Source of the DNA: Imtechella halotolerans
GTDB lineage: Bacteria > Bacteroidota > Bacteroidia > Flavobacteriales > Flavobacteriaceae
Direction: 5' to 3'
DNA length: 64,000 nucleotides
Assembly: GCF_028743515.2 (NCBI RefSeq)
Contig: NZ_CP117969.2
Coordinates: 1,299,001-1,363,000 of the forward strand
The notes beneath the pieces are model-generated. The model saw only the letters and a program-made list of their open reading frames with translations, ran no database searches and was not told the DNA's origin. Positions 12,314-20,796 of the stretch are shown here, one piece after another (the first letter of the stretch is position 1; every line of letters starts with the position of its first letter). Position numbers and translations under genes: made by a program.

Positions 12314-13858
12314 ATGAAAAAGGTATATATATATTGGGTAATGATAATGCTGTTAGGTACAGCAGCCTGTAATGATGATGAGTTCTTAACAAGAGTTCCT
12401 CATGATCAGTTAACCTCTAAGCTCTATTGGAGGGATGTCAATGATGCGGAATCAGGATTGGTAGCAGCCTATAGCCAACTAGAATCAAGAAGTGAATTTT
12501 GGGACGGATGGCAAGAGGGACGCCCTGTTGTGGAGTATTTTAGATCTGATTATGCCCTCCCAGGACCTGATGCAAGTAATTATTCTCATTGGATGTCAAT
12601 GTTTAATTTCACATATGATAATGCACATACCTTTATAAATATTATTTGGAAGACTAATTATAAAGGACTGAACTATGCCAATCAGGTTATAGATCAGGTT
12701 GGGAAAATGAGTGACGAGCAAATTTCGGAAACTGATCGTAAGCGCATTGTGGGGGAAGCTACATTCCTTCGTGCCTATTATCATTTTAAACTAATAACAC
12801 TCTACGAACAAATTATTTTAAGAGATGAAATGATTACCGTAGATAATATTGATAAACTACTTTCAAGTCGTCAAGAAGTTTGGGATTTAATCCTAAAAGA
12901 TTTCAGTGAGGCTGCCGAAATGCTTCCTGAAAATGTAGCTTCTAAAGATTTGGGTCGTGCTACAAAAGGAGCCGCTCTGGCCTATTTAGGCAAGGCCTAT
13001 TTACATAAGGCTGGAGATCCTACCTCTGCATCAGGTGACGATTTTACCAACGCTGCAGCTACATTTAAAAAAATTGTTGATGCTGGAACTTATCAATTAG
13101 AACCTGATTATTTGAGTATATTCAACGGAGAAAATGAAAACAACCAAGAATCAATTTTTGAATTGCAGTTTAAAAGTGGAGATGCCACTTCATGGAATGC
13201 TACCAGACTTCATGCATTTATAGGTGATTGGTGCATTGGCGGATGGGGAGGTATTGAAGCTAGTATTTCCCTTGTAAACGACATGAAAAAAGAAGGTATG
13301 ATTGCCAATAATGGCCTATACGATAATCGTTTATATGGAACTTTGTATTTTAAAGACCCTTTCTACAATGACCCTCAAACTAATGAAATGCAAGGGTATA
13401 CCTGGGATGTATTAGTTGCCGACACCTACGGGTCTGCAGATGCAAAGGACCAAACTGCATACTTTAGAAAATGGTTACCAAACTATGTATGGAATAACAG
13501 CTATATAGGACTCAATGTGGTTTTAATGCGATATGCTGATGTAATGCTCATGTATGCTGAGGCTCTCAATGAAACCAACCAACCAGCCCTAGCAATTCCA
13601 TTAATTAATCAAGTACGCAGTACTCACGGGAATATGCCTCCTACAACAGCAACAACCCAAAGCGAAGTTCGTGAGCAAATTAAGCATGAAAGAACTATGG
13701 AGCTGACATTAGAATCTACACGCTTCTTCGACCTTAGACGTTGGGGTATGCTAGATCAAGCAATGCAAGCAGCTGGTAGAACAAATTTTAATGCAGTTAA
13801 ACATTCTTATTTACCAGTGCCACTTACAGAAATTCAAGCCAACCCAGCGGTAAATTAA
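12314..13858 (+). CDS. SusD/RagB-type surface lipoprotein
   Basis: The 514-residue protein has a lipoprotein leader (MLLGTAAC), then the SusD N-terminal region with TPR-like helices (about 20-220) and the RagB/SusD C-terminal domain (about 270-514). The family-typical ERTMEL..ESTRFFDLRRWG stretch lies near the end. SusD proteins form the lid of the SusC barrel and bind the glycan or peptide at the cell surface. Its position directly after SusC and before a strong terminator makes it the last gene of the sigma-FecR-SusC-SusD unit. Ligand specificity is unknown. Confidence 0.95.
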   Translation: MKKVYIYWVMIMLLGTAACNDDEFLTRVPHDQLTSKLYWRDVNDAESGLVAAYSQLESRSEFWDGWQEGRPVVEYFRSDYALPGPDASNYSHWMSMFNFTYDNAHTFINIIWKTNYKGLNYANQVIDQVGKMSDEQISETDRKRIVGEATFLRAYYHFKLITLYEQIILRDEMITVDNIDKLLSSRQEVWDLILKDFSEAAEMLPENVASKDLGRATKGAALAYLGKAYLHKAGDPTSASGDDFTNAAATFKKIVDAGTYQLEPDYLSIFNGENENNQESIFELQFKSGDATSWNATRLHAFIGDWCIGGWGGIEASISLVNDMKKEGMIANNGLYDNRLYGTLYFKDPFYNDPQTNEMQGYTWDVLVADTYGSADAKDQTAYFRKWLPNYVWNNSYIGLNVVLMRYADVMLMYAEALNETNQPALAIPLINQVRSTHGNMPPTTATTQSEVREQIKHERTMELTLESTRFFDLRRWGMLDQAMQAAGRTNFNAVKHSYLPVPLTEIQANPAVN

Positions 13859-13871
13859 TTCTCTAATAAAT

Positions 13872-13899
13872 AACTCCCTTAAGTATACTTAAGGGAGTT
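13872..13899. terminator. Bidirectional terminator after susD-like gene
   Basis: A perfect 12-bp stem (13872-13883 with 13888-13899) surrounds the loop TATA and is followed by a T-rich run on the plus strand. It lies between the convergent SusD gene and the HchA-like gene and can serve both. Confidence 0.85.
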
Positions 13900-13989
13900 T
13901 CTTTATAAATTTAGTAACAATTAATCCACTATCATTAAATCACAAGAATATCTACTTATGGCGATAGCTTTTAAGGCATCACTGCCGAT

Positions 13990-14853
13990 TTAGAATTCTT
14001 CCAATAAGCGTAATGTAGACAACTTTCCAAGCTTATTAGCTGCTAGTGGACTGTCACCTGTTATAAGTTTCCTATCCTGATACACCTGCCCATTGGCAAT
14101 TTTATTTACTATTGACATACCCAACTCCTGAAGTTCCTTTCCAAAATACCATGGCATTTTTCCAGGTAAATATCCCATTTTGGGAAGCAGTTTATCCATA
14201 CTATCTGGAAAAGCTGCCATATAATACCCGTTAAAAATAAAATTTTCCTTTTGTTCATTTATACCAGCAGCTAAAAATGCAGCTGGCCCATGACAAATAG
14301 ATATAATAAACTTATCCTTTTCTTTGGCCCAAAATAAAACTTCCTGTACCTCTTTACTTTTTGGCAAATCGATAACAGCGCCATGACCTCCTGGGATAAA
14401 CACTGCCGCATAATCAATGGTATCCGTAAGTTGACTAACTAAATTTTTCAAACTTAAAGGATTTTTTATTTGGTCTTTACAGTCCTCATATATTTCCATG
14501 ACAGCTTTATCCTGATTTGGCATCGCCCAATGTTCTAATTTCATTTCCTTACCAGTGGGAGTGGCAAAATCAAACTTGAAACCAGCCTTTTTCCAATGTA
14601 GCATGGGAACAAATAACTCTACTGGATGATTCCCTGTTAAAAACGAGGATCCATTTTGCATCACAAGTTGATCTTCTTCTGTCCCAATGATTAAAATCTT
14701 CACTTCTTGCCCTTTACGGCCATTTTCATACACAGAATGATCATAATCGGTCTTATCCTTTACTGCCATTTTTAAGGCAAGATTTGAGGGACTGTAGAGC
14801 TTATCACCTTCCTTTTTAGGTGCCATACCCATAAATTGTTTAATACTTCCCAT
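13990..14853 (-). CDS. hchA: Hsp31/HchA-type DJ-1/PfpI family glyoxalase III or deglycase
   Basis: The 287-residue protein matches the length and layout of E. coli Hsp31 (about 283). The nucleophile elbow IISICHGPAA carries the catalytic cysteine (about residue 190), and the motif AAVFIPGGHGA precedes it. Hsp31 proteins convert methylglyoxal to lactate without cofactor and act as stress chaperones. It lies 15 bp after the nitroreductase gene on the same strand, so the two probably form a carbonyl/electrophile-stress operon. The start at 14853 gives the typical N-terminal extension. The family assignment is firm; the balance between glyoxalase and chaperone activity is not visible. Confidence 0.9.
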   Translation of the reverse strand: MGSIKQFMGMAPKKEGDKLYSPSNLALKMAVKDKTDYDHSVYENGRKGQEVKILIIGTEEDQLVMQNGSSFLTGNHPVELFVPMLHWKKAGFKFDFATPTGKEMKLEHWAMPNQDKAVMEIYEDCKDQIKNPLSLKNLVSQLTDTIDYAAVFIPGGHGAVIDLPKSKEVQEVLFWAKEKDKFIISICHGPAAFLAAGINEQKENFIFNGYYMAAFPDSMDKLLPKMGYLPGKMPWYFGKELQELGMSIVNKIANGQVYQDRKLITGDSPLAANKLGKLSTLRLLEEF

Positions 14854-14868
14854 GACTACACTAAATTC

Positions 14869-15468
14869 TTAAATGGTTTCTACTACATCTTCTAATTCTC
14901 TTCTAGACTTAGGCGTAACTTCTGGCCTATTATAGTCATCCTCTGCCGCGTAACCAAAAGCTATTGCAAAAAGTGGCTTATAGGTGGTCATCCCTAAAAT
15001 TTCAACATATTTATCAGTCTCAATACCTTCCATTGGAGTAGAATCCAATCCTAAGGAAACTGCGGCACTTAAAGCAACTCCCATAGTTATATAAACTTGC
15101 TTTGACAACCAAACACGTAGATGTTCTTCAGGAATCTCATTTTTTATAGAATTATACCAATTCCGTAATCCATCAGGCAAATTGGTATCTACTACATGCT
15201 GGAATTCCTCTAGATCATCAGCTACACTAAAAACAACCAATAAATCTGCTTCGTTGATCTTGCTCTCATTATGTAAAGATGCTGCTGCTAATTGGCTTTT
15301 TACCTCTTTATTTTGTACAAAGGTAAATTTCCAAGGCTGAATATTAATAGATGAAGGAGATAGCCGTAAAACTTCCTTTAAGGCATCAACAGTTTCTTGT
15401 GGTATACGTTTATTGCTATCATATTTTTTGGCAGCGTATCTTGCTTTTGCTAATTCTAATACTTCCAT
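14869..15468 (-). CDS. NfsB-like nitroreductase family NAD(P)H-dependent oxidoreductase
   Basis: The 199-residue protein begins with an RYAAKKYD motif and contains SPSSINIQPW, the FMN-phosphate binding loop of nitroreductases. A C-terminal LFAIAFGY stretch and a basic tail complete the fold. Members are FMN-dependent homodimers that reduce quinones or nitro compounds. It is transcribed with the HchA-like gene (15-bp gap), behind a -7 box 35 bp upstream. The AraC regulator upstream is a plausible controller. A second, distant paralogue lies at 60.6 kb. Confidence 0.9.
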   Translation of the reverse strand: MEVLELAKARYAAKKYDSNKRIPQETVDALKEVLRLSPSSINIQPWKFTFVQNKEVKSQLAAASLHNESKINEADLLVVFSVADDLEEFQHVVDTNLPDGLRNWYNSIKNEIPEEHLRVWLSKQVYITMGVALSAAVSLGLDSTPMEGIETDKYVEILGMTTYKPLFAIAFGYAAEDDYNRPEVTPKSRRELEDVVETI

Positions 15469-15503
15469 AATATTTTACTTATTGCGAAATTAATTTAGGA
15501 GTG

Positions 15504-15511
15504 CAAAGTTA
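15504..15511 (-). promoter_or_regulatory. -7 box for the nitroreductase-hchA unit
   Basis: Read on the minus strand the sequence is TAACTTTG followed by C, a full match to TAnnTTTG(C). It lies 36 bp upstream of the nitroreductase start, which suggests the pair is transcribed separately from the AraC gene. The -33 element is not obvious. Confidence 0.5.
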
Positions 15512-15615
15512 CTGCCCAAAAATCTTGAATAGTACTCCTAAAAGTCGAATAATTACTCTTAAAAGTTCAGCTATTGAGAATAGAACTACAAAATAAATCC
15601 AAATAAAATATATAC

Positions 15616-16578
15616 CTAGGACTTGACTTCACTAGGCAATAAACCATGATAATTTTTAAAAGCTTTTGAAAACTGGCTTAAATTGGAATAACCTATTAAA
15701 AATCCTACCTCGGACACCGAATATTTATTCGTTTGCAGTAATTCCATGGCAATTTCTAATTTGATTTTTAAACAGTACTTGTATGGGGTGGTTCTAAATA
15801 CTTCCTTAAATAAACGCTTAAACTTCGACAAACTCATACCTGCCATAGTAGACATAAATTCCAATGAAATTTCCTTCAATGGATTGGCATTAATATACTC
15901 CCTTACAATCATCAACTTCTTAAGATCACTATTATGCAAATGTAAAGAAGCCAAGTTCGCACAGCTATGTTGTTCTAAGTTTCTAAAAAAACAATTCAAC
16001 AACTGCAGGGTATTAATTAATAATGGGAGTTTTTCCGAATGGGTAAAATCAGTTTTATCTAAAAGATATTTAAACTTGTAATCTAGACTTTCTGTATAAT
16101 ATATAGGAGCATCCCTTTCAAATACCTGTCTCAGACCTGCATTTTTTGTACTTACCACATTTTCAAGCATCCATTCTTTAGACATCCATATCATGAAGGT
16201 TTTAATTTCCTCGTTTATAGGCAGATTATAGGCAGTGTGAATGGTAGATGATACTAATACGATGCTTACATTATCATATTTAAATTGAAGTTCACGTTCT
16301 TGTAATTGCTGTTTAACCTGAGCATTTGTCAGCCAAAAAGTAACTGAAAAGTAATCATTGTGTTGTTTTGGTAAAATTTCCACAGACAATTGCTCCTTGA
16401 GGGTAAGATCTAATTGTTCAATCCATAACCCCGGTTGTAATGCAACAAACTGGCCTCCACCCGACCCAAAAGAATTTTGTAGTAAAAAACTATTCCCACT
16501 GGTTTCGATCGGGATTTGCTTTGCCATTTCTTGATGCCAAGATTCTGGATTGGATATTTGATACTTAAGTGAAAACAT
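15616..16578 (-). CDS. AraC-family transcriptional regulator
   Basis: The 320-residue protein has an N-terminal sensing region of unknown ligand (1-210) and a C-terminal AraC/XylS double HTH (about 220-318), with LSKFKRLFKEVF in the first HTH and the signature SVSEVGFLIGYSNLSQFSKAFK in the second. It is oriented toward the nitroreductase and hchA genes and separated from them by 147 bp containing a -7 box. Regulation of those genes, perhaps in response to electrophiles, is a reasonable inference. Its own start is preceded by TACCTTTG (16599-16606, minus strand), a good -7 box. Confidence 0.9.
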   Translation of the reverse strand: MFSLKYQISNPESWHQEMAKQIPIETSGNSFLLQNSFGSGGGQFVALQPGLWIEQLDLTLKEQLSVEILPKQHNDYFSVTFWLTNAQVKQQLQERELQFKYDNVSIVLVSSTIHTAYNLPINEEIKTFMIWMSKEWMLENVVSTKNAGLRQVFERDAPIYYTESLDYKFKYLLDKTDFTHSEKLPLLINTLQLLNCFFRNLEQHSCANLASLHLHNSDLKKLMIVREYINANPLKEISLEFMSTMAGMSLSKFKRLFKEVFRTTPYKYCLKIKLEIAMELLQTNKYSVSEVGFLIGYSNLSQFSKAFKNYHGLLPSEVKS

Positions 16579-16598
16579 TAAATGTCATTAGCTATTGT

Positions 16599-16606
16599 CA
16601 AAGGTA
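16599..16606 (-). promoter_or_regulatory. -7 box for the AraC regulator gene
   Basis: On the minus strand the sequence reads TACCTTTG, matching TAnnTTTG, 21 bp upstream of the ATG at 16578. No convincing -33 element is seen. Confidence 0.45.
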
Positions 16607-16677
16607 AAGAATACCCATTTATGTTAGACTACAATTTTGCTTGACAATCTAATATAGAGAATTAATACTTTCTTTTC

Positions 16678-17157
16678 TTACTTTTCAATGGTAAGTGTAG
16701 CACGTAACATCCAAACCATTTGTTCATGTCTTTCTACCAATCCTGTAATAAAATTGGCAGATACCAAATCCATAAAAATTCCACATTTCAAAATATCATT
16801 TCGGAGTATCCGTATAATGGTTTCATGGTCATCCACTAGAGTCTTCCATTGAGTAGCATTATTCATGCCCTCTGGAGGAGATTCTGACAACCTAGATGAT
16901 TTTAAATAGGCTTCCATAGAGGCAGTTGCGCTATACCCAAGCTGTTTGATACGTTTGGCAATACTGTCCACTATTTTGGATAATTCATTACTCTGAGACT
17001 CTAAAAGGAGATGTACACAATAAAAATTAGCTCCTTCAAAATTCCAGTAGTATCCACGAGTCTTGGTATACAGCACCATCTCATCGGCTAATAATATATG
17101 TAGCAAATCTGACACCTGCTCTAAGTTCTCTTCCAAAACTCCTATAGCCACTTTCAT
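16678..17157 (-). CDS. dps: Dps/ferritin-like protein with altered ferroxidase site
   Basis: The 159-residue protein has the Dps four-helix core: LLADEMVLYTKTRGYYWNF, then EGANFYCVH and a helix with SIAKRI. Dps proteins form 12-mers that store iron and protect DNA. Aligned with E. coli Dps, the conserved His63 and Asp78 equivalents are kept (His49, Asp64) and Asp67 is a glutamate (Glu53). However, the position of His51 is Tyr37 and that of Glu82 is Lys68. Two of the inter-subunit iron ligands are therefore lost, and ferroxidase activity may be weak or absent. It is 24 bp downstream of the luciferase-like gene, so cotranscription is possible. Confidence 0.85.
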   Translation of the reverse strand: MKVAIGVLEENLEQVSDLLHILLADEMVLYTKTRGYYWNFEGANFYCVHLLLESQSNELSKIVDSIAKRIKQLGYSATASMEAYLKSSRLSESPPEGMNNATQWKTLVDDHETIIRILRNDILKCGIFMDLVSANFITGLVERHEQMVWMLRATLTIEK

Positions 17158-17181
17158 TTTAGTTCCTTTCTTTATTATAAA

Positions 17182-18210
17182 TTATAATTTATCTATAAGG
17201 ACATCTGCTAGGAGTTGATGAGATTTAAGTCTTGCTTTATGATTACTTGTAATACTTTGAATCATTATTTCATCCGCTTTATATTCAGATGCAATTTGAT
17301 TTAGCCACTTTTTAAGGTTTTCTGGGGTGCTTGCTAAAATTCTAGGTGGTTGCTTGGGATCAAGCATTGGTTGAGGCTTGACAAAGCGATTTCCTAATAT
17401 TTTTAAGGCTTCATCTTCACTTTCCAATAGGCTTTGAGTATCACCCATGGTGCGTAATCTGTGTTCGAAAAGTTGAAAAGGTGCCGTCATCTTGTGGGCT
17501 TCAGTTTCAGTTTCTCCTACAAAAACATTTAAAGCTAACATTAGAGTTGGTTTTTTACTGCCAGAATCATGAACCATGGGTTTAAATTGTTGATGATAAT
17601 TTTGAGCTATTGAATAAGACATTGCTGGATTAATAAATCCCGCAAATGCATATCGTAAACCCAGTTCTGCTGCTGCGCCCGAACTCCAAGGACTTGACCC
17701 TAACAACCAAAATTCCGGTTGAGTACCATTGTTGTGCGATACAATTTCAGAGAAAGGGTTGTCATGATTGAAATCTTGATTCATCCAATGAAGTAACTCT
17801 ACAAGTTGCTCCGCAGAGTCATCCGTATTTTGACGGTAAACGGAACGATAACGCTGTAATGCCATATCCGTTATTGGGCCTGTTGTAGCCCTTCCAATTC
17901 CCATATCTATTCTTCCTGGAAATAACTCTTCCAAACTATTAAAGGTCTCAGCCACCTTAAATGGACTATAATGATTCAATAAAACAGCACCTGAACCAAC
18001 TCTTATATGTTGGGTTTGAGAGGCAATGTAGGGTATCATTACCTCAGGGGTACGTCCAGCCCCTGTACCTGCAGCATGATGTTCTGCAACCCAAAATCGA
18101 GAATACCCCATCCTGTCAGCTTGTTGTGCTAACTCTAAGGTATTTTTTAAAGCTTCATGTCTATTTCCAGAAGGTGGTACTATGGATAAATCTAAAATGG
18201 AAAGTTTCAT
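17182..18210 (-). CDS. Luciferase-like (LLM class) flavin-dependent monooxygenase
   Basis: The 342-residue TIM-barrel protein shows the conserved start LSILDLSIVP, the RFWVAEHH motif (about 38-45), the IRVGSGAVLLNHYSP strand-loop and FPGRIDMGIGRA. These are typical of the MsnO8 group of bacterial luciferase relatives that use reduced flavin and oxygen. The substrate is unknown. It lies just upstream of dps on the same strand, suggesting an oxidative-stress setting. A good -7 box lies 19 bp before the ATG. Confidence 0.9.
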   Translation of the reverse strand: MKLSILDLSIVPPSGNRHEALKNTLELAQQADRMGYSRFWVAEHHAAGTGAGRTPEVMIPYIASQTQHIRVGSGAVLLNHYSPFKVAETFNSLEELFPGRIDMGIGRATTGPITDMALQRYRSVYRQNTDDSAEQLVELLHWMNQDFNHDNPFSEIVSHNNGTQPEFWLLGSSPWSSGAAAELGLRYAFAGFINPAMSYSIAQNYHQQFKPMVHDSGSKKPTLMLALNVFVGETETEAHKMTAPFQLFEHRLRTMGDTQSLLESEDEALKILGNRFVKPQPMLDPKQPPRILASTPENLKKWLNQIASEYKADEIMIQSITSNHKARLKSHQLLADVLIDKL

Positions 18211-18228
18211 AACCCGTATTTAATCCCG

Positions 18229-18236
18229 CAAAAATA
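18229..18236 (-). promoter_or_regulatory. -7 box for the luciferase-like gene
   Basis: The minus strand reads TATTTTTG followed by C, a full TAnnTTTG(C) match, 19 bp upstream of the start at 18210. No -33 element is clear. Confidence 0.45.
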
Positions 18237-18383
18237 CATTTGAAACACAGTTTAAAATACCTTAAAAAGTTCATTTAATACCCCTAAAAGGTTAGGTAAC
18301 TATCCATATTGTAAACTGAACACTATGTAAACAACTGTCTGATTTAAACCATTTTCATACGAATCAATTCCTCTTAAGATACT

Positions 18384-18962
18384 CTAATTGCTTTGTAAAG
18401 TCTTAAAATAATTTTTCAACGTATGTAGTTTTTGTTCTGAAATCATGAAAGGAAATCGAGCTACATACATATGTTCAGTATGTAACACTTCAAGATCACC
18501 CAATCGATAGTTACCTGTATTCCATAGATTAGCAGGAATTCCAAAAGTTGTAACCTTGGATTCTCGGCCTTCCTTCATCCAAAAACCGAGATATGTAAGA
18601 GTCGGTTCAAAACGATCAGTGGCTCCAAAAGTAAATGTAAATGTTTCTATCTCTTCTATGTCCGAAAAGGGAATAATCTGATCTACTCTTTCTATTGAAA
18701 CCTGTGTATCACTTTCTTTAATCACCTGAATATACGAGACAAAAAGAGTATCCTTTAGTATGGATATTTCAGGGGAAAAAAATTGATAGCTCAATTGTCC
18801 CGTTGTGCTTGCCTCTTTATATTCATGATGAACAAAATTTAATCCCTCGGGAAAAGTAATCTTCAAAAGAGCCGTAATAGTATCCTCAGATGTGGAGTAA
18901 GGCGATTGGCCTTTCGACAATATGCCAAAACAAAGAAAACAAAAAAAGAAAACCTCTTTCAC
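18384..18962 (-). CDS. Exported protein of unknown function
   Basis: I do not recognise this 192-residue protein. It starts with a short hydrophobic leader ending near SKGQS, so it is probably exported. The rest alternates beta-strand-like segments with acidic stretches and has no cysteines or enzyme motif. It begins 3 bp after the stop of the MORN-like gene, so the two are almost certainly cotranscribed and may act together in the periplasm or outer membrane. Confidence 0.7.
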   Translation of the reverse strand: MKEVFFFCFLCFGILSKGQSPYSTSEDTITALLKITFPEGLNFVHHEYKEASTTGQLSYQFFSPEISILKDTLFVSYIQVIKESDTQVSIERVDQIIPFSDIEEIETFTFTFGATDRFEPTLTYLGFWMKEGRESKVTTFGIPANLWNTGNYRLGDLEVLHTEHMYVARFPFMISEQKLHTLKNYFKTLQSN

Positions 18963-18965
18963 TAG

Positions 18966-19901
18966 TTAATAGGTTTGCGTTTTTACCAGCGTTCCATTTC
19001 CTTTGAAAAATTCCCACTTTCCAGTTCTTTTACCAAGTAGATAAGTCCCTACTGAATAACTAAAATCATTTTCATCCATCCACAATTTATTAAATTCTTT
19101 CCAACGCCCGGTCTTTTCTCCATTTTCATAACTACCTTCACTAGTAACTAGACCTGGTCTATCCTCATAATATTTCCAAACTCCATGTTTATTACCAGCC
19201 TTATACCCTCCTTCTTCTATTACAATACCTTTAGAAAATCTTTTAAAGGCTCCATTTAATACACCATCTGTATAATTGAATACAGACCGTAATTTTCCTT
19301 CCTCATCATAGGACAAACACTGCCCATGTAATTTCCCATTACTATAAGGACAGTCTTGCATTAGTTTCCCATTACCCCAATACGAAATATTACTAAATAT
19401 AACACCATTTGTATAATTTTGAACCCCTACCACACTACCTTTTTCATTAAACTCATTAACAACTCCATGCAAAACTCCGTTCTTGAATTCATAACTTTTT
19501 TTCAGATAAGTTTCCTTATAATCATTACCGACAAATGAATATTCTTTCCACAATCCATTTTGTTTACCGTTTAAAAATCCGCCTTCTCGTAAGACCTTTC
19601 CAGAAAAGTAATCTTGAACAAAGGTAGGTACACCTTTGGAAAAGGTTGTTTTTCTTCCAATCGCTCCATTATCATGAAACTGTTCCCAAACTCCTGAATA
19701 GAGTCCATCTAAATATTTCCCTTTTTCCTTTATTACGCCATTTTCGTGATATCCAACATATGCTCCATAAGGTTTACCATTTAGCACCTGGGCCTTCCCT
19801 GCTACTTTTCCACTTGGGTAATAAAAAATGGTATCCCTTTGCGCATAAGTACTTGCAATTAGAAAAGAAAAGAAAAAAAGTGAAATAAGTTTACGTTTCA
19901 T
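18966..19901 (-). CDS. Exported MORN-variant repeat protein (YwqK-like)
   Basis: The protein is built from about twelve MORN_2-type repeats of the pattern YxNGxxxGxWxxYxxxGxL (about 35-310), as in YwqK-family proteins. The frame is open to 19976, but the Met at 19901 is the better start because it directly precedes a signal peptide (KRKLISLFFFSFLIAS, cleaved after TYA). The mature protein would be a beta-rich solenoid in the periplasm or on the surface. Similar proteins in Bacteroidetes have no known enzymatic role. The next gene follows after 3 bp. Confidence 0.8.
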   Translation of the reverse strand: MKRKLISLFFFSFLIASTYAQRDTIFYYPSGKVAGKAQVLNGKPYGAYVGYHENGVIKEKGKYLDGLYSGVWEQFHDNGAIGRKTTFSKGVPTFVQDYFSGKVLREGGFLNGKQNGLWKEYSFVGNDYKETYLKKSYEFKNGVLHGVVNEFNEKGSVVGVQNYTNGVIFSNISYWGNGKLMQDCPYSNGKLHGQCLSYDEEGKLRSVFNYTDGVLNGAFKRFSKGIVIEEGGYKAGNKHGVWKYYEDRPGLVTSEGSYENGEKTGRWKEFNKLWMDENDFSYSVGTYLLGKRTGKWEFFKGNGTLVKTQTY

Positions 19902-19983
19902 GATTATAGGTATTTGGTTTTCAATTAAATGATCAGATTTTTTCAATCGAATCTTTGCTATAGTAATGACAGGCACTATTTAC

Positions 19984-20190
19984 CTAATCCTTTATACTTA
20001 AGGCCCCTGATGGACATTTTGCGACCTGGCTAATTAATTCCTGCGTTTGTGCGTTCTCAGGTTTAATCCAAGGCTTATCCTTAGGATTATATACACCTGG
20101 CAAGGTCTTCACACAGATACCTGAATGTATACATTTTTCAGGCTTCCAAATAATAGTAATTTCTCCATTGGTATATTCTCTAGTAGACAT
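19984..20190 (-). CDS. 4Fe-4S mono-cluster protein (YjdI-like)
   Basis: The 68-residue protein fits the small Fer4_19/YjdI family. It has CIHSGIC (Cys20 and Cys26) and a C-terminal KCPSGAL motif (Cys58), with a tryptophan-rich IIWKPEK start. Members bind an iron-sulfur cluster; their partners are unknown. The gene lies 6 bp after the TMEM175-like gene on the same strand, so it is probably cotranscribed with it. Confidence 0.82.
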   Translation of the reverse strand: MSTREYTNGEITIIWKPEKCIHSGICVKTLPGVYNPKDKPWIKPENAQTQELISQVAKCPSGALSIKD

Positions 20191-20196
20191 ATCAGT

Positions 20197-20769
20197 TTAT
20201 TTAAGTTGTTTCTCTATTCTTGGATCCGGAATTAACCAAATAATAGCCACTAATGCATAACACACTATACCTAATATGGGAAAAACGAAAGACAGTATAA
20301 CCCCCAATACATAAATTACAATGGAGTACATTTCTTTGTTTTTATTACCCAAGGCCTTTCCTATTTTAGATTCGATTCCTTCATGCTTTATGGCATATTT
20401 CTCTAAAAATAAAAAAGTTATAGCGCAAAATAGCAAATTGATTCCATAAAGTGCAACTGGATTTTTATCAAAATGATTTTCCCCCATCCAGGCTGTTGTA
20501 AAAGGAATTAAGGAAAGTGTAAAAAGCAATGCTAAATTGGCCCATAAAACCTTACCATTCACCCTTTCTATGGCCTGAAATAAATGGTGATGATTATTCC
20601 AATATATACCCAAATAAACAAAGCTTAATACATAGGATAGAAATTTCGGAATTAATGGACTCAAGGTATTAAAATTTGACCCTTCAGGAACCTTTAATTC
20701 CAATACCATTATCGTGATGACTATGGCTAATACTCCATCACTAAAAGCCTCCAATCTTCCTGTCTTCAT
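20197..20769 (-). CDS. TMEM175/DUF1211 family potassium-channel-like membrane protein
   Basis: The 190-residue protein has six predicted transmembrane helices. The first contains the family signature RLEAFSDGVLAIVITIMVLE (about 4-23), the FSDG...T motif that lines the pore in bacterial TMEM175 channels. Bacterial members form tetrameric potassium-permeable channels. It lies between the PIG-L gene and the small 4Fe-4S gene, on the same strand with short gaps. Ion conduction is family knowledge, not visible here. Confidence 0.85.
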   Translation of the reverse strand: MKTGRLEAFSDGVLAIVITIMVLELKVPEGSNFNTLSPLIPKFLSYVLSFVYLGIYWNNHHHLFQAIERVNGKVLWANLALLFTLSLIPFTTAWMGENHFDKNPVALYGINLLFCAITFLFLEKYAIKHEGIESKIGKALGNKNKEMYSIVIYVLGVILSFVFPILGIVCYALVAIIWLIPDPRIEKQLK

Positions 20770-20796
20770 ATCATATCTAATTACGTTGTACTAAGT

